The notes: generated from the letters alone by a model not told the origin. A stretch of 64,000 nt of DNA from Lachnospiraceae bacterium (GCA_021153185.1 JAGKTY010000008.1:1-64000); one strand, 5' to 3'. Positions 34,143 to 43,611 are shown, numbered from the stretch's first letter. Translations and numbers: made by a program.

Positions 34143-35261
34143 TTATGAAAGATATGTTTCTTTATACGCCTTTAAAAATGTCTGTTTTAGCGTTTCCATT
34201 TGGAGTAACGACTGTAATTTGTCCCACTGTCTTTTTGGCGGAAGCGCCTTTTTTTGTCCCATGTAGCCATTGGCAATCTTACAGTATTTCTCCGGAAACA
34301 AAAAGCTTGCATACAAAAGCTTATGCTCTTGTACGGTTAGCTCCATTTTTTCGCTATATGCATCAATACAAAGCTTTCCAAGCTCAAACGACCAATTATT
34401 TTTCTCGCAGATTTTTCTGACAAACAAATACAAGTCTTTTATCTGAAAATCGGGTCTCATTTTTTCGAAATTCTGAATCATGAGTTCTTTGTTACAAAAC
34501 ATAATATTATGGTGGTTCATATCCCCATGACAATACTGTTTCTCCCGAAGGACCTTCTTTTCGAGCATACTTTTTTCTGCTGTCGAAAGCACACAGCACG
34601 TCTCCATCGCCTGTTCATAAAAACGGTCATATTCCTTTAAAAACAGCAAATCAAAATCATTTTTGCTGCGGTTTTTGCGGATAAATTGCCGCGCCCGGTG
34701 CATTTCCCCAATACGCTTTTCGTATTCTCCGGAAATAAACCCCTCGCCCTTTCGAATCATCATATCATATTGTGCGTCTGTCTCGGCAAGCTCTAAAAGC
34801 TCATACTGCTCCTCCTGCGGCAAGGGCTGTTCGTCCTCATCGGAGACTGTGACGGGCAATACAACCTTATGCTGAATCGTAAGCGGCTTTGCTGCTGCCT
34901 CTTTCATTGCCTTATGGAGCCTGGCAATCTCCTGACAAGCCTGCCTGCACTGCGACTTATCTGACACAACGCATTCCCTTCCGGGCGTAAATTCTTTTAC
35001 AAGGTATCTTGTTCCCTCATAATCTGTCTGAATCAGATTGTCCTTCCGGTCCCGAAACAGCCCTTCAATCTTTGGATAACCCGATTCCTTCAGCCTTTTG
35101 GTATATGCCTCCAGCCATTCCGCCTTGGCCTGCGTTCCTGTATACTCTTTCAGCGCGATTTGTCCTATACCGGTATCGGCGATGAGCATTCCTCTCCCTT
35201 TTTTGATATCCCTAAGTTCAAAATCGTATGCCTCAAACAATACCGCTGCGCGATCATTCAT
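34143..35261 (-). CDS. CotS-like spore coat kinase family protein
   Basis: A 372-residue protein of the CotS/CotI group within the aminoglycoside-phosphotransferase/protein-kinase-like fold. The N-terminal lobe has GQIALKEY with a likely ATP-binding Lys. The catalytic loop is YCHGDMNHHNIMF, and a following metal-binding DFE/D is replaced by IQNFEKM, which may reduce activity. It has no signal or membrane segment. The start follows GGGGGAG. In Bacillus, CotS is a spore-coat protein. The neighbouring PEGA gene begins 20 bases after its stop. Confidence 0.82.
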   Translation of the reverse strand: MNDRAAVLFEAYDFELRDIKKGRGMLIADTGIGQIALKEYTGTQAKAEWLEAYTKRLKESGYPKIEGLFRDRKDNLIQTDYEGTRYLVKEFTPGRECVVSDKSQCRQACQEIARLHKAMKEAAAKPLTIQHKVVLPVTVSDEDEQPLPQEEQYELLELAETDAQYDMMIRKGEGFISGEYEKRIGEMHRARQFIRKNRSKNDFDLLFLKEYDRFYEQAMETCCVLSTAEKSMLEKKVLREKQYCHGDMNHHNIMFCNKELMIQNFEKMRPDFQIKDLYLFVRKICEKNNWSFELGKLCIDAYSEKMELTVQEHKLLYASFLFPEKYCKIANGYMGQKKALPPKRQWDKLQSLLQMETLKQTFLKAYKETYLS

Positions 35262-35336
35262 CAGACTCCCCCCATTCCAAAATCTTTTCGAAAGAATTTG
35301 TTCTATCCTATGAGGGAAATCCCAAAAATATGAAGT

Positions 35337-36689
35337 TTATCGTTCTTTCAGGTATGCAAGTAAGTATTCTCTCGTATTGCACGCCGGATCATCAATGACA
35401 AGCGCTAACATTTCATGTAAAATGGTTCCGATTTCCGGACCCTGCTTCACACCGTTTTCAATCAGGTCCTTTCCTGTAACGGCAAGCTTTTGCAGTGATA
35501 CACACTGCCCCTTCTGTATGATTTGTTCATAAAGAGCGGTAACCTCAAAAAGCCGCGTTTGTTTTTCACTTCGTTTATAGTCACTTTGTGCATCTAAATC
35601 TGCCTGTTTGACTTTTAATAAAAGCGGAAAAATGTCCTCTCCCATACGGCTCAGTGCACGTCTGACATATTTTTCGCCCGGTTCAATCAAAACATCATGA
35701 TTTGCAACAAGCTTTTTGACGGTATCTATCGTATCATTATCAAATTTGAGTCTGTGCAAAATCGTATCTGCGATTTTCTCGCTTTGTTTCGCATGTCCGT
35801 GAAAGTGGTCAATTCCGTCTGCATCTGTTGTAAGACAAAGTGGCTTTCCAAAATCGTGGAAAAGCATGGCCAAACGAAGCTTTTTCAGATCCTTTTCCGA
35901 ATCTGCCGCTACTGCCTGCATCGCTTTTAGCGTATGCTCACCGACACTGTAGCAGTGATGCGGATTATGCTGCGCTGTCTCCATGACGCGGTCAAACTCC
36001 GGCATAATCACCTGACTGATGCCCGTCTCATACAAAAGGCGCATATACGCAGGGTGCTTACTTGTCACCAGCTTTACAAGCTCGACCTGTATACGCTCCG
36101 CGCTGATATTTCTCAGATTTGGTGCAAGATAAGACACTGCTTGTGCTGTCTTATCCTCAATCCGGTAGCCAAGCTGTGCTGCGAAACGGACCGCGCGCAT
36201 CATGCGGAGTGCATCTTCCGTAAAACGCTCTTTGGGGTCGCCGACTGCCCTGATGATCTTTTGCTCTAAATCTGCTATCCCGCCAAAGATATCGACAAGT
36301 CCGGCACGTTCGTTATATGCCATCGCATTGATGGTGAAATCTCTTCTCTTTAAATCTTCCTCGAGCTTTGCGGTAAACGACACTTCCTTTGGATGTCTGC
36401 TGTCTTCGTACTCTCCGTCAATCCGGTACGTTGTCACCTCATATCCGATATGATTGCGCATAACGGTCACTGTCCCGTGCGCAATGCCGGTATCGATTGT
36501 CTTTTTGAATATCGCTTTCACCTGCTGCGGAAGTGCGGACGTCGTAATATCCCAATCGTTTGGCTGTCTTCCGAGAATACTGTCCCGGATACATCCGCCT
36601 ACGGCAAATGCCTCAAAGCCTGCCTGCTCAATTTGGTGGATAATGTACGCAACATCGCCCGGCAACGTGATTTGAAACTGTCTATCCAT
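35337..36689 (-). CDS. cca: CCA tRNA nucleotidyltransferase
   Basis: Adds or repairs the 3' CCA of tRNAs. The 450-residue class II enzyme has the nucleotidyltransferase motif VGGCIRDSILGR, the catalytic acids in NDWDITTSA, the RRDFTINAMAY and EDALRMMRAVRFAAQ motifs, and an HD domain (LFHDFGKP) in the tail. The HD version often also has phosphatase activity. It is required here because none of the four tRNA genes at 23 kb encodes CCA. It follows the amidase gene by eight bases. Confidence 0.95.
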   Translation of the reverse strand: MDRQFQITLPGDVAYIIHQIEQAGFEAFAVGGCIRDSILGRQPNDWDITTSALPQQVKAIFKKTIDTGIAHGTVTVMRNHIGYEVTTYRIDGEYEDSRHPKEVSFTAKLEEDLKRRDFTINAMAYNERAGLVDIFGGIADLEQKIIRAVGDPKERFTEDALRMMRAVRFAAQLGYRIEDKTAQAVSYLAPNLRNISAERIQVELVKLVTSKHPAYMRLLYETGISQVIMPEFDRVMETAQHNPHHCYSVGEHTLKAMQAVAADSEKDLKKLRLAMLFHDFGKPLCLTTDADGIDHFHGHAKQSEKIADTILHRLKFDNDTIDTVKKLVANHDVLIEPGEKYVRRALSRMGEDIFPLLLKVKQADLDAQSDYKRSEKQTRLFEVTALYEQIIQKGQCVSLQKLAVTGKDLIENGVKQGPEIGTILHEMLALVIDDPACNTREYLLAYLKER

Positions 36690-36697
36690 ATCAATTC

Positions 36698-37795
36698 CTA
36701 TAATCCGAAATAAGCATCAATTCCATTTGCAATACCGGAAACAATTTTGTATTGGTATTCTGATGATGCCATGTTTAAATCTTCTGTAGGATTGGTCATA
36801 TAGCCCATCTCTACGATTGTGACCGGTGTCTGACACCAGTTAATGCCTGTCATCGTATCGGTCTCCCAGACGCGTTCCTTCCTGCATCCGGTCGCTGCAA
36901 CCAGACAGTCCAGAACACTAGCTGACAATGCCTTACTCTGACTGTATAATGCCGCATTGTACGGATTATTGCTCGTCTGGCAAATCGTCATGGCACCGCT
37001 TACACCGGAATTGTCTGAACCGTTTGCATGAACACGGATAAACGCATCAACCTGTGCATTGTTCGCAATCTGCGCACGCTCTGCGTTGCTGATATTTACA
37101 TCATTGCTCTCCCGGATCATGAGCACCTCATAGCCTCTGCTCTCAAGCTCATCCCGAAGCTTTCGGGATACCTGCAGGGTTAATTCGTATTCTGCAAGAC
37201 CGCTTGCCACACCGCTTGTACCACCGGAAACCTTCGCCTTCATCTCGGATGAACCCGGTCCGTTTGGCTCTTTTTCTGAGTTGCCGTGTGCCTGATGCCC
37301 CGCATCAATTGCGATAACATATCCCGTTGCCTGTCCCGGAAGCGGTTTGTCCTTCACATAATCGCTGCTTACATACAAATAATATCCATCTAATAAAATC
37401 TGCGTCCAGCCGTCCGCCTCAGAAACTCTTTGAAGGCTCTCACGATAGGAAGCCTTGCGGTATATTTCTGCATCCGTGCCCGGCTGCATGCGGATATTTA
37501 CGACGTCAGTTGTCACAATCTCAGTCGTCTCTATCGTATCTGCATCCGGTGCCCTTTGTGGAAGTGCATTTTGCGAAACACCATTGTCAGAGACCGGTTT
37601 CATTTCCGGATGAACCTCCGGAACAACCGCTTCTAACTCCTTTGGCATCTCAGTCTCTGTTTCCGCCTCCTTTAGCGGTTCTTGTTGTAACACGGCGTTT
37701 GTTTCATCGGATGCCTTATCTGTTTCTTTATTTCCGCATCCCCAAAGTAGTCCCAAGCCCATCAGTAATATACATAACGTAATACATTTTTTCAT
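36698..37795 (-). CDS. N-acetylmuramoyl-L-alanine amidase lipoprotein
   Basis: A 365-residue cell-wall hydrolase anchored as a lipoprotein (LLWGC, Cys20). Low-complexity Glu/Thr/Pro sequence with KPVSDNGVSQN leads to an SH3-like domain (about 95-155, VNIRMQPGTDAEIY) and an Amidase_3 catalytic domain (about 160-365). Zinc ligands and catalytic residues are visible in AIDAGHQ, the Glu of SGLAEYELT, RVHANGS and TIVEMGYMTN. It overlaps the end of a small membrane-protein gene (ATGA) and precedes cca. Division- or germination-related wall cleavage is plausible. Confidence 0.93.
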   Translation of the reverse strand: MKKCITLCILLMGLGLLWGCGNKETDKASDETNAVLQQEPLKEAETETEMPKELEAVVPEVHPEMKPVSDNGVSQNALPQRAPDADTIETTEIVTTDVVNIRMQPGTDAEIYRKASYRESLQRVSEADGWTQILLDGYYLYVSSDYVKDKPLPGQATGYVIAIDAGHQAHGNSEKEPNGPGSSEMKAKVSGGTSGVASGLAEYELTLQVSRKLRDELESRGYEVLMIRESNDVNISNAERAQIANNAQVDAFIRVHANGSDNSGVSGAMTICQTSNNPYNAALYSQSKALSASVLDCLVAATGCRKERVWETDTMTGINWCQTPVTIVEMGYMTNPTEDLNMASSEYQYKIVSGIANGIDAYFGL

Positions 37796-38145
37796 GAATC
37801 CTGCTCCTTTAATGCAAGTGCTCTTAAGCTGTCATATTGTTTGTACATCTTTTGTACGCCGTTTTCCAATAGATAATAATGCATGATATACGGCACCAAA
37901 AGCACAAGGAGTGCGACAAATAACACCAAAAGCTGTGGCGAAAAAGAGAGATACATCATAAAAAACGTTCCAAATGCAAGGAGCGCAAAGGTCAGCGTCA
38001 CAAGCAGATGAATGAGCCGTTCATGCATAAAAAATGCAAGCTGCTTTTCATGCTCGGCAAGGAGCGCCCCGTAGCTTTCCCCGGTATCATTTTGTATCAG
38101 AATCGCATCCATTCGCGCCATATATGCCAAAATTCTCTTTTTCAT
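37792..38145 (-). CDS. Small two-helix membrane protein
   Basis: A 117-residue protein of unknown function. A charged N-terminal half (about 1-45, with EHEKQLAFFMHERLIHL) is followed by two hydrophobic helices (about 46-66 and 70-92, a hairpin) and a charged tail. I use ATG 38145, which has GGAGG upstream. Its stop codon overlaps the amidase start, so the two are coupled and may act together at the envelope. Confidence 0.75.
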   Translation of the reverse strand: MKKRILAYMARMDAILIQNDTGESYGALLAEHEKQLAFFMHERLIHLLVTLTFALLAFGTFFMMYLSFSPQLLVLFVALLVLLVPYIMHYYLLENGVQKMYKQYDSLRALALKEQDS

Positions 38146-38223
38146 AGTATCCTCCAAACTGTGTTCGTTTTATCGGACAATTCTCCCAAATCTTGAAAAA
38201 CATAAAAATCGTTCTATCAAGTG

Positions 38224-38255
38224 AAAAACGGCCTGCACCGGGAGGTACAGACCGT
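38224..38255 (-). terminator. Terminator of ackA
   Basis: On the minus strand ACGGTCTGTACC pairs with GGTGCAGGCCGT, with wobbles, around TCCC, followed by T5. It sits a few bases after the ackA stop codon. Confidence 0.85.
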
Positions 38256-38261
38256 CAATTA

Positions 38262-39455
38262 TTATTTTACAAGCATTGCAGTCTGTCTCGCAATTGCCAT
38301 TTCCTCATCTGTTGGAATTACCATAACGGACACGCTGCTATCAGGCGTAGAAAGAAATACCTCTTCTCCACGTTTCTGATTGGCTGCATCATCAATCGTA
38401 ATGCCTAGATAATTCAGATAACTGCATACTTCTGCTCTCGCAGCAGTGTTATTTTCACCAACACCGGCTGTAAACACGATGGCGTCAACACCATTCATGG
38501 CCGCCGCATATGCACCTACATATTTGGCCACGCGGTATGCCCATGTCTCAAGTGCTACCTTTGCAAGCTCATTTCCTTCCTGCGCTGCACCGGCAAGATC
38601 CCTGAAGTCACTTGAAAGACCACCGGAAAGACCGAGAACACCTGATTTCTTGTTGCAGATATTGATCACTTCTTCTGCTGAAATATGCTCTTTTTGTGCA
38701 ATAAAGCTCACAATTGCAGGGTCGATATCTCCACTTCTTGTTCCCATGATAAGACCCTCAAGCGGTGTAAGTCCCATCGATGTATCGACACATTCTCCAT
38801 ATTGAACGGCTGAAACGGAAGCGCCGTTTCCAAGATGACACACGATAATTTTTAAGTCTTTGATATCCTTCTCAAGAAGCTGTGCTGCCCTGTGGCTGAC
38901 ATAATCATGGCTTGTACCATGGAATCCGTACCGTCTCACTTTGTACTTCTCATAATACTCGTTTGGAAGACCGTACATATATGCCTTTTTCGGCATCGTC
39001 TGATGAAAGGCTGTATCAAATACGGCTACCATTGGCACATTTGGCATCACTTCCCGGCAAGAACGAATACCAATGAGGTTGGCCGGATTGTGGAGCGGTG
39101 CAAGATCATTGCATTCTTCAATTGCTTTCATTACTTCTTCCGTAATGATGACACTCTTGGCAAATTTCTCACCTCCATGAACAATACGATGTCCGACGGC
39201 ATCAATCTCATCTAAAGACGAGATGGCTCCGACTTCTTTGTCTAACAATTTGTCAATGACATAGGAAACCGCTTTTGTATGGTTTGGCATATCCATCTGC
39301 CATGTCTGTTTCTCACCGCCGGCCTTTTGGTGGGTGATTGCGCCATCAATTCCGATTCTTTCGCAAAGTCCTTTTGCAAGAACGGTCTCATTTGCACTGT
39401 CGATCAGCTGATACTTTAATGAAGAGCTACCGCAGTTGATTACTAAAACTTTCAT
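38262..39455 (-). CDS. ackA: Acetate kinase
   Basis: Converts acetyl phosphate and ADP to acetate and ATP, the energy-yielding end of acetate fermentation. The 397-residue protein has the ASKHA motifs LVINCGSSSLKYQL at the N-terminus, RYGFHGTSHDYV, CHLGNGASVSAV and TAGVGENN. ATG 39455 has GAGAGG seven bases upstream. No pta lies next to it; proS is upstream instead, 21 bases away, and may share its transcript. Confidence 0.97.
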   Translation of the reverse strand: MKVLVINCGSSSLKYQLIDSANETVLAKGLCERIGIDGAITHQKAGGEKQTWQMDMPNHTKAVSYVIDKLLDKEVGAISSLDEIDAVGHRIVHGGEKFAKSVIITEEVMKAIEECNDLAPLHNPANLIGIRSCREVMPNVPMVAVFDTAFHQTMPKKAYMYGLPNEYYEKYKVRRYGFHGTSHDYVSHRAAQLLEKDIKDLKIIVCHLGNGASVSAVQYGECVDTSMGLTPLEGLIMGTRSGDIDPAIVSFIAQKEHISAEEVINICNKKSGVLGLSGGLSSDFRDLAGAAQEGNELAKVALETWAYRVAKYVGAYAAAMNGVDAIVFTAGVGENNTAARAEVCSYLNYLGITIDDAANQKRGEEVFLSTPDSSVSVMVIPTDEEMAIARQTAMLVK

Positions 39456-39476
39456 CTCCATACCTCTCAATATATC

Positions 39477-40907
39477 TTAATATGCTCTACCCCAATAAAC
39501 CATCTTTTTGGCCGGTTTGCCACAGCATACACAAGTCGGCGCAATGTCCTCCTGCTCAAACGGCATACAACGGCTTGTGACAGCCAGTTTTTCTTTGATG
39601 GTATCCTCGCATGCCTGCTCGCCACACCACATTGCTTTTACGAAACCGGACTTGGTCGCAAAAATCTCTTCGAACTGTTCCATATTTTTTGCAACATATG
39701 TATGTGCATCTCTATGTGCTCTCGCTCTCTCAAGCATTTCTACCTGAATCTTGTCAAGAAGCGCTGCCACTTCTGTCTCGAGATCCTCAAGCTTGCATTC
39801 TATCTTCTCTCTTGTATCACGGCGGACAAGCACGCATTTGCCTGCCTCGATATCCTTTGGTCCGATTTCGACGCGGACCGGAATACCTCTCATCTCACAC
39901 TCTGAGAATTTCCATCCCGGACTCTTATCGGAATCGTCAACCTTAACCCTGAAATTTGATAAACGCTCTTTTAATGCAAAGGCCTTGTCTAAAACGCCCT
40001 CCTTATGCTGCTGAATCGGAATAATAATCACCTGTGTCGGTGCTACCTTTGGCGGAAGTACAAGACCGGAATTATCACCGTGTACCATAATGATCGCACC
40101 GATTAAACGTGTCGTTGTTCCCCAGGATGTCTGATGGACATACTGCAGCTTGTTCTCCTTATCCGTGTACTGGATACCGAACGCTTTTGCAAATCCATCC
40201 CCGAAGTTATGGCTTGTACCTGACTGAAGTGCTTTTCCGTCGTGCATCAGTGACTCAATTGTATAGGTAGCCTCTGCACCGGCAAATTTTTCTTTGTCCG
40301 TCTTGCGTCCTTTTACGACAGGAATTGCGAGAACATTCTCACAGAAATCAGCGTATACATTTAACATCTGGATGGTTCTTGCCTCTGCATCCTCTGCTGT
40401 CGCATGTGCCGTATGGCCTTCCTGCCATAAAAACTCCCTGCTTCGAAGGAAAGGTCTTGTCTCTTTCTCCCAGCGCACAACGCTGCACCACTGGTTGTAC
40501 ACCTTTGGAAGATCCCTGTATGACTGAATCTCATTTTTATAAAAATCGCAGAACAACGTCTCGGAAGTCGGTCTGACACACATTCTCTCCTGAAGCGGAT
40601 TGAGTCCGCCATGTGTTACCCATGCAACCTCCGGTGCAAATCCTTCTACGTGGTCTTTTTCCTTCTGCAGTAAGCTTTCCGGAATAAACATCGGAAGATA
40701 TACATTTTCTACGCCTGTCTTCTTGAATTCCGCATCCATCTGTGACTGAATAAGCTCCCAGATTGCATATCCTGCCGGCTTGAAAACCATACATCCTTTT
40801 ACGCTTGTGTAATCAAGAAGTTCTGCTTTTTTGACAACGTCCGTGTACCACTGCGCAAAATCTTCTTCCATAGAAGTAATCGCTTCTACTAATTTCTTGT
40901 CTGCCAT
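39477..40907 (-). CDS. proS: Prolyl-tRNA synthetase, archaeal/eukaryotic type
   Basis: Charges tRNA-Pro. The 476-residue protein is the short type (ProS type 3) without the bacterial editing insertion. Class II motifs are visible: motif 2 around RWEKETRPFLRSREFLWQEGHTAHA, motif 3 near the C-terminal half, and the C-terminal zinc-binding-like segment CVCCGKPAKK ending in ...WGRAY, as is normal for this type. ATG 40907 follows TAGGAGG. A 110-base leader carries a reduced T-box-like structure. ackA lies downstream. Confidence 0.96.
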   Translation of the reverse strand: MADKKLVEAITSMEEDFAQWYTDVVKKAELLDYTSVKGCMVFKPAGYAIWELIQSQMDAEFKKTGVENVYLPMFIPESLLQKEKDHVEGFAPEVAWVTHGGLNPLQERMCVRPTSETLFCDFYKNEIQSYRDLPKVYNQWCSVVRWEKETRPFLRSREFLWQEGHTAHATAEDAEARTIQMLNVYADFCENVLAIPVVKGRKTDKEKFAGAEATYTIESLMHDGKALQSGTSHNFGDGFAKAFGIQYTDKENKLQYVHQTSWGTTTRLIGAIIMVHGDNSGLVLPPKVAPTQVIIIPIQQHKEGVLDKAFALKERLSNFRVKVDDSDKSPGWKFSECEMRGIPVRVEIGPKDIEAGKCVLVRRDTREKIECKLEDLETEVAALLDKIQVEMLERARAHRDAHTYVAKNMEQFEEIFATKSGFVKAMWCGEQACEDTIKEKLAVTSRCMPFEQEDIAPTCVCCGKPAKKMVYWGRAY

Positions 40908-40950
40908 AATCGTCCTCCTACTGACACCTTTTATACTTCTATTTTCTTTC

Positions 40951-41006
40951 AAAAAATAACGCCGCTTTCCACCCCCGAAAAGGGACCGAAAAACGGCGGT
41001 ATCACC
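40951..41006 (-). promoter_or_regulatory. T-box-like antiterminator/terminator in proS leader
   Basis: On the minus strand GGTGATACCGCCG (40994-41006) differs little from the T-box core GGTGGTACCGCG. A long hairpin follows, closed by CGCCG/CGGCG (40960-40998), ending in TTATTTTTT. The leader is too short for a stem I with specifier loop. Confidence 0.55.
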
Positions 41007-41025
41007 TTTTTGACAATGTGTTTTT

Positions 41026-41054
41026 ATCATAAAATAAACACTTGGCATTGTCAA
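41026..41054 (-). promoter_or_regulatory. Promoter of proS
   Basis: On the minus strand TTGACA (41049-41054), 17 bases and TATGAT (41026-41031). Transcription would begin near 41019, limiting the leader to about 110 bases. Confidence 0.8.
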
Positions 41055-41069
41055 GTTTACGCTATATTT

Positions 41070-42476
41070 TTACTTTGCAGCCTTCTCTGCTTTGATGACC
41101 TCCTGGAAATCTTCCATATCCTTTGCAATTTCCCCGCTTAAGTAAAGAAGACAAATCAGGTTTGGAATCGCCATAAGTGCATTTGCAATATCCGAGAAGT
41201 TCCAAACAATATCAAGTGCCGTTGTTGCACCGACATAAGCGATTAATGAGAAAATGATGCGGTATACCATGTTGAATTTTGGTGTATTTAATATGTACTC
41301 AAATGCTTTCTCGCCATGATATTCCCAGCCGAGGATGGTTGAGAATGCAAACAGTGCAATACCGATTGTTACAAGAACCGCTCCAAGCTCACCAAGCACC
41401 GTCTTAAATGCGAGAATCGTCAGTGCAGCTCCCTTGATCATCGCGCCTGACTCATCGACTGCTCCAAGAACACCGCTACTTGCAATACAAAGACCTGTAA
41501 TGGTACAAACAACAATCGTATCCCAGAATGTACCTGTCATGTTGATATAGCCCTGACGGACCGGATTATCTGTATGTGCTGCTGCTGCGGTAATCGCTGC
41601 AGAACCCATACCTGCCTCATTTGAAAAAACACCTCTGGCCACACCAAAACGCATCGCATTCATCATGGCAGCTGTAATCGAACCGCAAAGTCCGCCGCCG
41701 ACTGCCTGTACAGAAAATGCCATTTTGAAAATATCACAAATGCCCTGCGGAACGTTCTGGATATTACCGATGATTACGATAATACCGCCAATGACATAAA
41801 AAATAGCCATAAACGGAACAACGACACTGGATACTTTGGAAATCCATTTGATTCCGCCAACAATAATAATGAGTGCGATGATTGTAAGCACTACGCCGAC
41901 TACAACCGGTGATACACCGAACGTCGCATTGATGGATTCTGAAATGGAATTGGCCTGTGTCAGGTTTCCGATACCAAACGACGCGATAACCGCAAACAAA
42001 GCAAACAACCAACCGAGCACGGAACCTGCTGCTTTATTTTTAAACGCTTTTTTCATGGTGTACATTGGTCCACCACTCATCTCACCATTTTCATTTACTT
42101 CACGATATTTAATCGCAAGCATACACTCTGAGAATTTTGATGTCAGACCAAAGGCTGCGGAAATCCACATCCATACAAGTGCGCCCGGTCCTCCTGATAC
42201 CATCGCTGTCGCAACACCTACGATATTACCCGTACCAATTGTTGCGGCAAGCGCTGTTGTGAGTGCTGAGAATGGTGAAATATCTCCCGCACCACCTTCT
42301 TTTTTTGTTCTTGCCTCTTTGCTGAGTGTGCTCTTTAATGCATACCCAAGATTTCTCCATGGAAGGAATTTTGTACGGATGGTTAAGAAAATGCCTGTTC
42401 CCACAAGTAAAATGAGCATCACCGGTCCCCATACAAAATCGTCGACAACCTTTAAAACTTCACCCATTGCTTCCAT
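41070..42476 (-). CDS. Sodium:alanine (AGCS) symporter family protein
   Basis: A 468-residue permease that takes up alanine or glycine with sodium. It has about ten transmembrane helices and the AGCS signature GAGDISPFSALTTALAATIGTGNIVGVATA near residue 80, plus GGPGALVWMW and EAGMGSAAITAAAA. ATG 42476 has GAGGAG seven bases upstream; an upstream extension runs into leader sequence. A terminator-like hairpin stands between its promoter and the gene. Confidence 0.94.
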   Translation of the reverse strand: MEAMGEVLKVVDDFVWGPVMLILLVGTGIFLTIRTKFLPWRNLGYALKSTLSKEARTKKEGGAGDISPFSALTTALAATIGTGNIVGVATAMVSGGPGALVWMWISAAFGLTSKFSECMLAIKYREVNENGEMSGGPMYTMKKAFKNKAAGSVLGWLFALFAVIASFGIGNLTQANSISESINATFGVSPVVVGVVLTIIALIIIVGGIKWISKVSSVVVPFMAIFYVIGGIIVIIGNIQNVPQGICDIFKMAFSVQAVGGGLCGSITAAMMNAMRFGVARGVFSNEAGMGSAAITAAAAHTDNPVRQGYINMTGTFWDTIVVCTITGLCIASSGVLGAVDESGAMIKGAALTILAFKTVLGELGAVLVTIGIALFAFSTILGWEYHGEKAFEYILNTPKFNMVYRIIFSLIAYVGATTALDIVWNFSDIANALMAIPNLICLLYLSGEIAKDMEDFQEVIKAEKAAK

Positions 42477-42519
42477 TTTTCCACTCCTCTCGTTTTCCCT
42501 TATCAATCTTACCAAAACC

Positions 42520-42556
42520 AAAAAAGGGGACTACTAGCTAATTAGTAGTCCCTTTT
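42520..42556 (-). terminator. Terminator-like hairpin in the leader of the AGCS gene
   Basis: On the minus strand GGGACTACTA pairs perfectly with TAGTAGTCCC around six bases and is followed by CTTTTTT. It lies downstream of a promoter-like pair (TTGACA at 42599-42604, TAATAT 17 bases on) and 45 bases before the gene. It may attenuate the AGCS gene or simply end the upstream transcript. Confidence 0.65.
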
Positions 42557-42651
42557 GACCTCGTAAGTATAGTATTATATTACTTGCATCTTCAAAAAAT
42601 GTCAATATTTTGTTATTTTGGCAGGTTATTTCGTCATGAAAGTTTGCCATT

Positions 42652-43611
42652 TTATCCGGATTTGGTAAATGCATGTCTGTAAAAATCTGTCGCAATGATT
42701 ATATAAATTGGGCCGTAAATGACCCCAAGTCCGCCAAATACCTCCACCCCTACATACACCGACATCAACATTGCCACTGGCCAAAGCCCCATTTTATCAC
42801 CAATCAGCCGTGGCTCTAAAAGCTCACGGAAAACTACAGACAACAAAAATAGCAGCAAAACAAGAATGGTTTGGCTATAATTCCCTATGAGTAACTGCCA
42901 GATTGCAACCGGAATTAAAACAAGCCCCGTTCCAAGAAACGGCAGCGCATCAAGAATTCCGGTTAATAGTCCGAACAACAGCGCCCGTGCAAGCGGAAAC
43001 CCACATATCACGAATCCAACGAAACAAATGGCACTGATTCCGAGTATGATTACAAATTGTGCAAATGCAAAGGTTTTGATAAAAAGTCCCAATTGCCTTA
43101 CTTCATTTTTGGCGTATATGACATATTGGTTATGGTTTCCCCATTTTTTGAGCTGGGAAAAGTCCTTGGACAATAACACCATACTGATCCAGGATATGAT
43201 GAAAAAAATAAAAATGCGGATTGCTTTTTGCACATATCCGATGGATTCATTCATAGCGTTTGGAATCAAATCTTTTGATAGATTGGAAAAATACGTTTTG
43301 AAATGATATAAAAGTTCCTGTTTGCTAAATACATAATTTCCGATTTCATTGCAACTCAAATAAATTAGAAACGTTACAATCAGTGTGATTCCCGTAAATA
43401 ACACGGCTGCCAATAGTCCTGTAACAACGCCCTTTGGCACATGCGTCTTTTGGGAGATGCGGCTCACCAAAGGGTCAGAGGGTGCCACCACGCAAAATGC
43501 AAGCACGAACGGCAGAAACAACGGAAGCACATATCGGAATGCACCATATAAGGCAATCAGAAATAATACAAAGTAACACATCTCTTTTTTTTCATTCCAA
43601 AAACTTCTCAT
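42652..43611 (-). CDS. ytvI: AI-2E family transporter, YtvI sporulation type
   Basis: A 319-residue integral membrane protein with about seven to eight helices. The region FGLLTGILDALPFLGTGLVLIPVAIW and LLEPRLIGDKMGLWPVAML match the AI-2E transporter (UPF0118) family, closest in style to YtvI, the sporulation membrane protein. Function in either context is poorly known. The Shine-Dalgarno AGGGTGG is the 3' arm of a hairpin. It is monocistronic or follows rluA. Confidence 0.85.
   Translation of the reverse strand: MRSFWNEKKEMCYFVLFLIALYGAFRYVLPLFLPFVLAFCVVAPSDPLVSRISQKTHVPKGVVTGLLAAVLFTGITLIVTFLIYLSCNEIGNYVFSKQELLYHFKTYFSNLSKDLIPNAMNESIGYVQKAIRIFIFFIISWISMVLLSKDFSQLKKWGNHNQYVIYAKNEVRQLGLFIKTFAFAQFVIILGISAICFVGFVICGFPLARALLFGLLTGILDALPFLGTGLVLIPVAIWQLLIGNYSQTILVLLLFLLSVVFRELLEPRLIGDKMGLWPVAMLMSVYVGVEVFGGLGVIYGPIYIIIATDFYRHAFTKSG

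Noticed and set aside
40908..41054. Complete proline T-box riboswitch
   Set aside because: The core and terminator resemble one, but there is no room for stem I and no specifier codon between the promoter and the core.
42476..42610. Glycine riboswitch before the AGCS symporter
   Set aside because: The leader is too short and lacks the conserved paired aptamer sequences.
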